Below are positions 1 through 5,224 of a DNA stretch of 5,224 nucleotides, one piece after another. The stretch is from the NCBI GenBank assembly GCA_026709745.1, contig JAPOSJ010000196.1:1-5224 (forward strand), read 5' to 3'. Origin of the DNA: Candidatus Dadabacteria bacterium (lineage in GTDB: Bacteria; Desulfobacterota_D; UBA1144; Nemesobacterales; Nemesobacteraceae). The translations under genes were made by a program, and so were the position numbers. The notes below the pieces were generated by a model that was not told the DNA's origin, made no database searches, and saw only the letters and a program-made list of their open reading frames with translations. Each line of letters opens with the position of its first letter. Position 1 is the stretch's first letter.

Positions 1-655
1 CTTCAAGGGTGCTGTGGTAGTCCAGATGATCCTGCGTTAAGTTCGTGAATACCGCAGCGTCGAAATGGCATCCGTCGACCCTCTTGAGGTCAAGGGAGTG
101 GGAGGATACCTCAAGCGTGACATTTTTTACCCCCGCCTCTTTCATCTCGCGTAGCATCCCCGCCAGAGCAACCGGGTCGGGAGTAGTAAGGGAGGCGGCT
201 TCGGTTTTTCCCATGTATCTGTTCTCTATTGTTCCCACAAGTCCAGTATTTGTCCCCTCGCCGCGCCATCCGGCTTCAATCATGTGGGATACCGTGGTTT
301 TTCCATTGGTTCCTGTTATCCCGACTAATTTCATTGAAAGAGAAGGGTGACCGTGGAAATTGGAGGCGATTACAGCTGCTGCTGCTCTTGAATCCCGAGT
401 TTTCGCCATGGGAATGCCGAGGTTGTGCAGATGTTCCGGAACCTGCTCAACCACAAGCGCCGCCGCCCCTTTTTCCGCAGCAGCAGCAGCGTAGACATGT
501 CCGTCTGTGATATTGCCTTTTATTGCAATAAACAGGGAACCAGGTTCCACGTTCTGCGAATTTAGAGTTATGCCTGTAATTTCCGTATCTCCCGGATTCT
601 TCTCTCCGTTTAAAGCTTCAATTCCCGCGTTTTCAAGAACATTCGCTAATTTCAT
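1..655 (-). CDS. murE: MurE, UDP-MurNAc-tripeptide synthetase (partial, C-terminus outside window)
   Basis: Cytoplasmic Mur ligase that adds the third residue (meso-diaminopimelate or L-lysine) to UDP-MurNAc-L-Ala-D-Glu, using ATP. The first 218 residues are present. An N-terminal UDP-binding domain has the family pattern 'PGSLFIAIKG' (38-47). The ATP-binding P-loop is GITGTNGKTT (112-121). The substrate-binding TTPD is at 157-160, followed by EVSSHSL (182-188) and FTNLTQDHLDYH (203-214). All are strongly diagnostic of MurE over MurC, MurD or MurF. The carbamylated lysine and the motif that sets DAP versus Lys specificity lie beyond the left edge, so the amino acid cannot be decided. The ATG overlaps the ftsI stop as ATGA, with a modest AGGA three bases upstream, so translation is probably coupled to ftsI. 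Oddities: the usual DSR of the UDP-binding loop reads NSQ (32-34), and two alanine runs are encoded by complementary GCT and GCA tracts. The identification is very secure. Confidence 0.96.
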   Translation of the reverse strand, partial: MKLANVLENAGIEALNGEKNPGDTEITGITLNSQNVEPGSLFIAIKGNITDGHVYAAAAAEKGAAALVVEQVPEHLHNLGIPMAKTRDSRAAAAVIASNFHGHPSLSMKLVGITGTNGKTTVSHMIEAGWRGEGTNTGLVGTIENRYMGKTEAASLTTPDPVALAGMLREMKEAGVKNVTLEVSSHSLDLKRVDGCHFDAAVFTNLTQDHLDYHSTLE

Positions 656-2529
656 ATGTCCTGCTTCAGGGTAAAAGTGCAATCCGTCCCCCTTTTTATC
701 TTTTCTCCCGAGGGCGGATGCTGACTGACTACGTAGCCGCTTCCGATAAACCTGACTGAAACTTCTTCCCGCTCCGCCCATTTCATTACCGCTCTTGCAC
801 TCTTGTTCACCATATCCGGCATGATCACTTCTTTGAGCATCTTTTTATTTGGAGGTATGCCCTTGTAGGCAAGAACTTTTTCGGTTATCGATCTGAATAT
901 GGGTGCCGCGACATCTCCTCCATGGATGTGTTGTCTGGGATTTTCAACAATTACAACAAGGGTCAGAGAGGGCTCGTCCGCCGGGGCAAACCCGATGAAC
1001 GACGAGATATATTTGTCTTTATGGTAAGTGCCAGTCTTGGGGTTGGGAACTTGCGCCGTGCCGGTTTTTCCAGCGATTCTATACCCGGGGATGGCGGCAT
1101 TTGCGCCGGTGCCGTATTTTACCACCTCTTCGAGAATTCCGGTGACACGTAAAGTCGTATCATAGGAAGTGACTTTTTTAAGGATTTCCGGTTTTTTTTC
1201 CGTGAGAACCCGGCCCTCAGGCGAGACAATTTTCCTTACTATACGAGGCTTAATCAGATATCCGCCGTTTGCTATACTTGAAAGTGCCGAGGCGAGCTGA
1301 ATAGGTGTTACGGATATTCCCTGCCCGAAAGATATGGTCGCGAGCTCTATGTCTCCCCAGTTTTTGATATTCTGTATTTTCCCGCTTGCCTCTCCTGGAA
1401 GGTCCACTCCGTTTTTCCTTCCGAATCCAAATTTGACAAGGGATTCGTGAAGTTTCTTTGTCCCTAGGGTTTCTCCGATTTTCCAGGCACATATGTTGCT
1501 TGAATAAGCTATGGTTTCAGAAACGGTCAGGATTCCGTGACCGTGAGTGTCTTTTATTGTATTCGAACCGATTTTTTGAATTCCATTATTACAGTCATAT
1601 CTGGTGTTCTCATTTCCCATTTTTTCCTCAAGGAGCGTTGCCGCGAGGAACACCTTCAGAGTGGAGCCGGGCTCAAAGGAGAACCATACAGGCAGGTTTC
1701 TTCTTATAGTGCCGGGGAACATAGAGAAGTTATTTGGGTTGAAAAAAGGATATGAGGCCATGGCAAGTATCTCGCCCGTCTGCGGATTCATCAGAACTGC
1801 CGATCCCCTGTCCGCCTTCATTTCCTTTACACCCCTCTCAAGTTCGCTCTCCACTATGTGCTGTATCCTTGAATCCACAGTAAGAACCAGATTATTTCCT
1901 TTTTTCGGCTCTCTTGGTGAGCTGTCCTGGATGCCGGAGAGGTTTCTTCCCTTGGCGTCGGTTCTGATCTTTACGGTGATGGCTTCTCCGGCCAGAGTTT
2001 CCTCAAAGCTATATTCGATTCCCTCTATTCCCTTGAGGTCGGTATCGGTAAATCCGATTACCTGTCCCAGAAGAGAGCCGTTTGGATATATTCTTTTTGA
2101 TCCTTCGACAAATCCTACTCCGGGAAGTCTCATTTCCCTTATCTTCCGTGCGGTTTCGGGGTCTTCCCATCTTTTAACCCATACGACAGGCTTTTTGGAG
2201 CTTGCAAGCCCCAAAAGCTTTTTCCGGGAGATACCAAGCGGTTTTGAGATTGCGGCGAGCTTGCGTGAATCTTTTATTTCTCCTGGTCTCAGATAGATTG
2301 AGGTGGCTGGGACGGTTGTCGCCAGAGGTTTTTCGTTGCGGTCGTATATGATCCCGCGGATTGGGGGTATTTTGCGTGTTGTAGCGTGTTGTTTCTTCGC
2401 TCTCAGAGAGAGGCTGTCCCTTTGAAGTACCTGAAGCTCAAAGGACTTGTAGCCCATAAGCAGGAAAAGTCCCGTGATAAAAATCGAGACAAGATAGAAT
2501 TTCTTTCTTTCTTTTCTTGGCTGTCCCAT
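652..2529 (-). CDS. ftsI: FtsI-type division transpeptidase (class B PBP) with C-terminal PASTA domain
   Basis: Septal peptidoglycan DD-transpeptidase (PBP3 class) that cross-links peptide stems at the division site, acting with FtsW and the FtsQLB complex. The 625-residue protein has a short basic cytoplasmic tail and one membrane segment at about 11-27 that also anchors it. A PBP dimerisation domain follows, with RGIIYDRN at 58-65. The transpeptidase domain spans about 240-555 and has all three catalytic motifs: SxxK as S289-T-L-K292 in FEPGSTLK, SxN as S343-S-N345, and KTG at 488-490 in KTGTAQ. Residues about 568-623 look like one PASTA domain (PDM near the start, then SQxPxxGxxxxxG spacing). 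That tail is absent from E. coli FtsI and recalls the SpoVD/PBP2x architecture. The ATG is preceded by a modest AGGG with 4 nt spacing, 16 nt after the ftsL stop, and the stop overlaps murE. All catalytic residues are present, so it should be active. A sporulation-specific SpoVD role is unlikely given the dcw context. Confidence 0.95.
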   Translation of the reverse strand: MGQPRKERKKFYLVSIFITGLFLLMGYKSFELQVLQRDSLSLRAKKQHATTRKIPPIRGIIYDRNEKPLATTVPATSIYLRPGEIKDSRKLAAISKPLGISRKKLLGLASSKKPVVWVKRWEDPETARKIREMRLPGVGFVEGSKRIYPNGSLLGQVIGFTDTDLKGIEGIEYSFEETLAGEAITVKIRTDAKGRNLSGIQDSSPREPKKGNNLVLTVDSRIQHIVESELERGVKEMKADRGSAVLMNPQTGEILAMASYPFFNPNNFSMFPGTIRRNLPVWFSFEPGSTLKVFLAATLLEEKMGNENTRYDCNNGIQKIGSNTIKDTHGHGILTVSETIAYSSNICAWKIGETLGTKKLHESLVKFGFGRKNGVDLPGEASGKIQNIKNWGDIELATISFGQGISVTPIQLASALSSIANGGYLIKPRIVRKIVSPEGRVLTEKKPEILKKVTSYDTTLRVTGILEEVVKYGTGANAAIPGYRIAGKTGTAQVPNPKTGTYHKDKYISSFIGFAPADEPSLTLVVIVENPRQHIHGGDVAAPIFRSITEKVLAYKGIPPNKKMLKEVIMPDMVNKSARAVMKWAEREEVSVRFIGSGYVVSQHPPSGEKIKRGTDCTFTLKQDI

Positions 2530-2545
2530 GTTTCCCTGAAAAAAC

Positions 2546-2857
2546 TCATTCCGCCTTCTCTGCGAGCACTACCTGTTCAACAACTACGATGTCGCTGTAT
2601 GTGGGAAATCTGAATCCGTTTTTTTTGGCCACAGGTTCCAGAAACTCTATGGATCGGAATTTTGAAATGTTGTGCTTGAGAAGCTGATTTTCCTTTGTCA
2701 GTTCTCTCTCGATCTCCCTGTTTTTTGATATATCGTATTCAGTTTTTGTCTGCTCAAACTTTACGCGTAGAAAACCTACCGTCGTAAGTATCAGCAAAAA
2801 CATGAATATGAACACTGAACACATTCTGCTTGCAAAAGACTTCTTTTTTCTTTCCAT
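2546..2857 (-). CDS. ftsL: FtsL-like bitopic division protein
   Basis: Small divisome scaffold expected to pair with FtsB and FtsQ and to help activate FtsWI. The 103-residue product has the FtsL plan: a basic cytoplasmic tail (MERKKKS), one membrane helix at about 12-30, then a polar, charged, probable coiled coil at about 33-66. A short C-terminal section follows, with SIEFLEPVAKKNGF resembling the 'IE..A...G' stretch of FtsL proteins. Sequence similarity in this family is always weak, so the call rests on size, topology and its place between rsmH and ftsI. The chosen ATG lies one base after the rsmH stop and six bases after a strong AAGGAG. A TTG start at 2875 would add six residues and would put that AAGGAG inside the gene, so it was not used. 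A DivIC/FtsB-like protein is the main alternative, but gene order favours FtsL. Confidence 0.85.
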   Translation of the reverse strand: MERKKKSFASRMCSVFIFMFLLILTTVGFLRVKFEQTKTEYDISKNREIERELTKENQLLKHNISKFRSIEFLEPVAKKNGFRFPTYSDIVVVEQVVLAEKAE

Positions 2858-2858
2858 T

Positions 2859-3839
2859 TCACGCTCCTTCCGCAACTCTCATTTTTGAACTTCTCGCTCT
2901 GGGGTTTTCTTCCACTTCTTCTTTTTCGGGTCTCAGCACTGACTTGGTCACCATGGTTATCTGCTGAGTCTTGCTGCACGCGCACACCGCAAGGTCTGGG
3001 GGACAGACGCATGAGGACTCCAGCTTTCTGAACATCTTCTTGACTATTCTGTCCTCAAGTGAATGAAAGGAGATGATCACAAGCCGCGCTCCTTGCTTCA
3101 GAATTTCCACAGCCTGTGTAATGAAGGTTTCAAGATTATCGAGTTCGTTGTTAACCGAGATTCTGAGCGCCTGAAAGGTCTTGGTCGCCGGATGTATTTT
3201 TTTCGGGTGGAATTTTCTGGGGATCGAACTTGATATTATCGACGCCAATTCAACAGAAGTCTGTATGCATTTTTTGGCTCTGATTTTCACTATTGAGTCA
3301 GAGATTTTATAAGAGAATTTTTCTTCTCCATAATTTTTCAGTATGTATTCAAGCTCATCTCTCTTCATCCCGTTTACAAGATCGTATGCCGAGAACTGAA
3401 GACCCGCCTCCATCCTCATGTCAAGCGGCTCATTTCTTGTAAAGCTGAATCCCTTACCACTTCTCTCGAGCTGGAAAGATGATATTCCCAGATCAGCGAC
3501 GATTCCATCCACGCAGCTTATTCCCATGGAGTTGACAGTGTTCTTTATGTGTATGAAATTCCTGTTTACCATCTCGACTTTTTCTCCGTTTCTGCAGAGC
3601 CTGCCTTCCGCTAGGGAGATCGCGGCCTGATCAACGTCCATTCCTATCAGCTTGAGTATTGATGGGTATTCGTGAAGTATGTGTTCGGAATGTCCCCCGA
3701 GTCCCACAGTCGCATCGACCACGACGGCATTGTGCGGCAGGTCAAGGTACTTGACTACTTCTTTTGGCATGACCGGAAGATGGAACTGCTCCTGGATTCC
3801 GATATTCGCATCGACGATCTTTACTTCCTTAGAGCCCAT
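2859..3839 (-). CDS. rsmH: RsmH (MraW), 16S rRNA m4C1402 N4-methyltransferase
   Basis: S-adenosylmethionine-dependent enzyme that methylates the N4 of C1402 in 16S rRNA, near the P site. The 326-residue product carries every family signature: HLPVM (20-24), the SAM loop DATVGLGGHS (42-51), GMDVDQ (66-71), DGIVADLGISSFQLE (111-125), FSFTRNEPLDMRM (131-143), HPATKTFQALRISVNNEL (216-233), VIISFHSLEDR (254-264) and a C-terminal RARSSKMR (314-321). A CxC-x6-CxC cluster (C277, C279, C286, C288) sits before the tail. It is absent from E. coli RsmH but occurs in other lineages. The ATG at 3839 was chosen. It overlaps the end of mraZ by 11 nt and has GGGAGGT upstream, although the 11-nt spacing is rather long. 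A TTG at 3848 in the same frame would be too close to that site, and a TTG at 3878 has no good ribosome site. The function is secure; the exact start is less so. Confidence 0.96.
   Translation of the reverse strand: MGSKEVKIVDANIGIQEQFHLPVMPKEVVKYLDLPHNAVVVDATVGLGGHSEHILHEYPSILKLIGMDVDQAAISLAEGRLCRNGEKVEMVNRNFIHIKNTVNSMGISCVDGIVADLGISSFQLERSGKGFSFTRNEPLDMRMEAGLQFSAYDLVNGMKRDELEYILKNYGEEKFSYKISDSIVKIRAKKCIQTSVELASIISSSIPRKFHPKKIHPATKTFQALRISVNNELDNLETFITQAVEILKQGARLVIISFHSLEDRIVKKMFRKLESSCVCPPDLAVCACSKTQQITMVTKSVLRPEKEEVEENPRARSSKMRVAEGA
2864..2869 (-). promoter_or_regulatory. Shine-Dalgarno of ftsL, inside the end of rsmH
   Basis: AAGGAG lies within the last codons of rsmH and is spaced six bases from the ATG at 2857. 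It decides the ftsL start in favour of this ATG over the upstream in-frame TTG at 2875. With the rsmH stop falling between the site and the ATG, it also implies translational coupling of the two genes. Confidence 0.75.
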
Positions 3840-4275
3840 AGTCGGCAAGCACCTCCCTGCTCTGTATGAAGTTCTCAAACGCTTCAGATCCGTTTTCCGT
3901 CTCCCATATTTCCTTTGACCATATCTCTATTTTCTTCAGCATTCCTACCAGAACGACTTCGGTTTCTATACCGGCGTATAGGCGAAGTGACTGAGGAATC
4001 AACACCCTTCCTTGGTTATCCACGGGACAGTCGGTGGCATTCCCCATGAGATAGCGTATCGAAGACGTTACTCTAGCATCGGTTATGGATATCTTGGAGA
4101 GCTTTTTTTCAAGTTCGTTCCATTCCCTCATCGGATAGGCGATCAGGTAGCGATCGAAGTTCGTTACTACAAAAGTTTCATCGGAATATTTCTTCCTGCA
4201 GGCCTCTCTGAACTTAGAGGGAATGCTGACCCTTCCGGTCTTGGTCATGGTGTGTTCGTATCTTCCTCTGAACAT
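3829..4275 (-). CDS. mraZ: MraZ, dcw-cluster transcriptional regulator
   Basis: DNA-binding protein of the MraZ family, built from two SpoVT/AbrB-like swapped-hairpin halves and known to form a ring oligomer. In E. coli it represses its own dcw promoter. The 148-residue product opens with MFRGRYEHTM. The first half has TKTGRVSIPSKFR (11-23) and the second has CPVDNQGRVLIPQSLR (83-98), followed by a conserved KIEIWS (115-120). These are the paired 'D.kGR..iP..lR' signatures of the family. Length matches the usual range of about 140-155. The ATG is fixed by an in-frame TAG three codons upstream. The ribosome site is weak. It is the first gene of the minus-strand operon, its end overlaps rsmH, and TGGCA repeats directly upstream fit autoregulation. 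The annotation is secure; regulation is inferred. Confidence 0.96.
   Translation of the reverse strand: MFRGRYEHTMTKTGRVSIPSKFREACRKKYSDETFVVTNFDRYLIAYPMREWNELEKKLSKISITDARVTSSIRYLMGNATDCPVDNQGRVLIPQSLRLYAGIETEVVLVGMLKKIEIWSKEIWETENGSEAFENFIQSREVLADYGL
3851..3857 (-). promoter_or_regulatory. Probable Shine-Dalgarno of rsmH, inside mraZ
   Basis: GGGAGGT in the last codons of mraZ is the only strong ribosome-binding match near the rsmH start. Spacing to the ATG at 3839 is 11 nt, longer than usual. Spacing to an in-frame TTG at 3848 is only 2 nt. It therefore supports the ATG, with some doubt. Confidence 0.5.
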
Positions 4276-4289
4276 TCTACGCTATTTTC

Positions 4290-4325
4290 TGCCACTTTAT
4301 GCCATAATATATTCTTTTTATGCCA
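4290..4325 (-). promoter_or_regulatory. Putative MraZ operator (three TGGCA direct repeats)
   Basis: Read on the minus strand, TGGCA occurs three times in the same orientation (at 4325-4321, 4304-4300 and 4294-4290). The periods are 21 and 10 bp, so all lie on about the same helical face. Two copies are followed by TAAA, and the last lies in AAAGTGGCAG. MraZ is known to bind short direct repeats with a 10-bp period (TGGGN in E. coli, AAAGTG-type boxes in Mollicutes) near the mraZ promoter. The first copy overlaps the expected transcription start, which suits repression. The repeats are seen directly; MraZ binding is inferred. Confidence 0.6.
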
Positions 4326-4331
4326 GTTCAT

Positions 4332-4360
4332 AAACTATAAAAAAATACGCTTAAAGTCAA
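4332..4360 (-). promoter_or_regulatory. Sigma70-type promoter of the dcw operon
   Basis: On the minus strand TTGACT (4360-4355) is a near-perfect -35 element. It is followed after 17 bp by TAGTTT (4337-4332) as -10. TATAGT, two bases nearer the -35, fits the -10 consensus better but with a short 15-bp spacer. Transcription would begin near 4325-4320, leaving a leader of about 45-50 nt before mraZ. A T7 tract lies in the spacer. The site is the only good promoter upstream of the five-gene operon. Confidence 0.65.
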
Positions 4361-4577
4361 GAAACATTTTGAAATAATTAGTCTTTTCAGCATTTAAACG
4401 GTAAAAGGATAAGGTTAGATATAACTTTAATGATTGCCTCGACTGCCATGAGATTTAAGAGATAAATACTATCCGTTGAGTTTCCGACTCTACTTGTTGC
4501 CTTATTTTGTATATACTCTCATTAAAAATGAGGCGGTTTTGCAGGACGCACTCTCCACACGGGGCTGTTTCAGGGAA

Positions 4578-4847
4578 ATGTCTGTTTTCTTCATAAAACT
4601 TGCGGACAAAAGTTCCAATGTTCTTTTGCAGTCAATAATAGGTACATATGGGCATCTTATGTGGGTCAGGACCGAGGTGCCACAGGAGATGATTGTCAAG
4701 GTCATAACTACACCTGCGCTTGTCTCGGAAACTCTCAAGGTTCTCGAAGCGTTAAAAGTGGAGATTGAGTTTGATTTTATAGACTGTCCGCAGGATGAGA
4801 AGCTGACGGAGAAGCAGAATTTCCATGAGAGAAATGGAAACTCATAA
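4578..4847 (+). CDS. Small DUF4911-like protein of unknown function
   Basis: An 89-residue soluble protein with no signal peptide, membrane helix or recognisable catalytic motif. Its pattern resembles the DUF4911 family: a hydrophobic strand (FFIKL), a helix (about 11-23), a second strand with the LMWVRTEVP stretch (27-35), a strand IVKVIT (39-44), a helix (about 46-59) and a strand VEIEFDFID (61-69). This order would suit a ferredoxin-like beta-alpha-beta-beta-alpha-beta fold; the fold is inferred by eye. The polar tail (70-89) overlaps the start of murJ by 23 nt, so the pair is very likely co-transcribed and translationally coupled. The ATG at 4578 was chosen because the family-like region begins there. 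An in-frame TTG at 4476 has no ribosome site and adds 34 residues unlike the family. The AGGG before the ATG is very close (2 nt), so the start is uncertain. The function is unknown. Confidence 0.7.
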   Translation: MSVFFIKLADKSSNVLLQSIIGTYGHLMWVRTEVPQEMIVKVITTPALVSETLKVLEALKVEIEFDFIDCPQDEKLTEKQNFHERNGNS

Positions 4848-5224
4848 CCGCAGATGGGGGCTTGTGGGTTTTCTCACAACTCTAAGCCGGATCGTGGGAT
4901 ACCTGCGGGATGTCGTGGTGGCGGCGCTTTTCGGAGCGGGCATCCAGACCGATGCTTTCTACGTCGCGTTCCGAATACCCAATCTGCTGCGACGCCTTTT
5001 CGCCGAAGGTTCACTCGCTGCTGTTTTCGTTCCCATATTCTCGGAATATATTGAATCGGGGGACAGGAAGAGGGCGAAGGATGCGCTGCGCTCGGCGTTC
5101 ACAGCACTTTTCATCATCCTCATCTTCTTTGTTGTGCTTGGAGTTATTTTCTCTCCGTGGCTTGTGAAGCTTTTTGCCTACGGATTCGACCAGAAGACTT
5201 TTGATCTGGCGGTCTATCTTAACA
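4825..5224 (+). CDS. murJ: MurJ (MviN), lipid II flippase (partial, N-terminal 133 residues)
   Basis: Polytopic inner-membrane transporter of the MOP superfamily that moves lipid II from the cytoplasmic to the outer face of the membrane. The visible part covers about the first three membrane helices. It contains the family signatures TTLSRIVGYLRD (18-29), FGAGIQTDAFYVAFRIPN (36-53) and LLRRLFAEGSLAAVFVP (54-70), which are diagnostic. Charged residues important in E. coli MurJ are conserved: R22, R28, D43 and R56 correspond to its R18, R24, D39 and R52. A hydrophobic helix follows at about 91-109. The gene leaves the window at the right edge. Two ATGs, at 4825 and 4834, are possible. The first overlaps the previous gene by 23 nt; the second would give an N-terminus closer in length to E. 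coli MurJ. Neither has a strong ribosome site (GGAG is 13 nt upstream of the first), which points to coupling with the DUF4911-like gene. The identification is secure. Confidence 0.95.
   Translation, partial: MREMETHNRRWGLVGFLTTLSRIVGYLRDVVVAALFGAGIQTDAFYVAFRIPNLLRRLFAEGSLAAVFVPIFSEYIESGDRKRAKDALRSAFTALFIILIFFVVLGVIFSPWLVKLFAYGFDQKTFDLAVYLN

Larger units (their letters stand above)
4276..4577. other. Divergent intergenic region between mraZ and the DUF4911-like gene
   Basis: About 300 bp, clearly more AT-rich than the flanking genes. The mraZ half (to about 4360) holds the promoter and TGGCA repeats listed separately. The other half must contain the promoter for the plus-strand pair, but no convincing one is seen. 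TATACT at 4512-4517 is a plausible -10, with a start near 4524, but has no good -35 at 16-18 bp. TATAAC at 4420-4425 likewise lacks a partner. One further TGCCA, in the same orientation as the operator repeats, lies at 4444-4448. No tRNA, riboswitch, strong hairpin or terminator is visible. An open frame extends the downstream gene back to a TTG at 4476 but looks non-coding. Confidence 0.6.

Noticed and set aside
478..490. A CAG/CTG trinucleotide microsatellite
   Set aside because: Only about four units, in frame and encoding an alanine run in MurE, so it is coding sequence and not an independent repeat element.
1604..2296. A 230-codon open frame on the plus strand
   Set aside because: It lies wholly antisense to the intact ftsI gene, has no family resemblance and no supporting ribosome site. 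It is a shadow of the ftsI coding sequence.
3840..3878. A longer RsmH starting at the TTG at 3878
   Set aside because: It would deepen the overlap with mraZ, has no good ribosome site, and RsmH homology begins after the ATG at 3839.
4012..4377. A 121-codon plus-strand open frame across the mraZ start and its promoter
   Set aside because: It is antisense to mraZ and runs through the promoter and operator repeats. The product resembles nothing and its composition fits a shadow frame.
4476..4577. A TTG-initiated 34-residue extension of the DUF4911-like protein
   Set aside because: No ribosome site precedes the TTG, the extra residues do not resemble the family, and a candidate -10 (TATACT at 4512) lies inside the stretch.
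4378..4577. A possible small RNA or riboswitch in the divergent region
   Set aside because: Only very short hairpins (for example four base pairs at 4478-4490) are visible, with no U-tract terminator and no recognised riboswitch core.
1..5224. A previously undescribed defence, mobile or biosynthetic system
   Set aside because: All genes but one belong to well-known cell-division and cell-wall families in a conserved order. There are no integrases, transposases, repeat arrays or unfamiliar gene clusters. Only the DUF4911-like gene has unknown function.

Overview
The window is a piece of a cell-division and peptidoglycan-synthesis region from a bacterium with a standard division/cell-wall (dcw) cluster. 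The organism cannot be named from the sequence. The order mraZ-rsmH-ftsL-ftsI-murE, a division transpeptidase with a C-terminal PASTA domain, a CxC...CxC insert in RsmH and a small DUF4911-like gene before murJ together lean towards a Desulfobacterota ('deltaproteobacterial') or similar lineage with moderate GC. That placement is an inference of low confidence.

Layout: positions 1-4275 hold five genes on the minus strand, read from right to left as mraZ, rsmH, ftsL, ftsI and murE, with murE running off the left edge. They are packed as one operon. mraZ/rsmH overlap by 11 nt, rsmH and ftsL are 1 nt apart, ftsL and ftsI are 16 nt apart, and ftsI/murE overlap by 4 nt (ATGA). Positions 4276-4577 form an AT-rich divergent intergenic region. 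It holds a good sigma70-type promoter for the dcw operon and three TGGCA repeats just downstream of it, which look like a MraZ operator. Positions 4578-5224 hold a plus-strand pair: a small DUF4911-like gene overlapping the start of murJ, which runs off the right edge.

How the genes fit together: MraZ is the cluster's transcriptional regulator and RsmH methylates 16S rRNA. FtsL and FtsI are membrane components of the divisome that makes septal peptidoglycan. MurE adds the third amino acid to the UDP-MurNAc peptide precursor, and MurJ flips the finished lipid II precursor across the membrane to the synthases. Precursor synthesis, flipping and septal polymer cross-linking therefore share one divergent locus.

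No mobile element, CRISPR array, RNA gene, clear terminator or novel multi-gene system was found. The points most worth a second look are the putative MraZ operator with its variant repeat, and the DUF4911-like gene coupled to murJ and divergent from the dcw operon.
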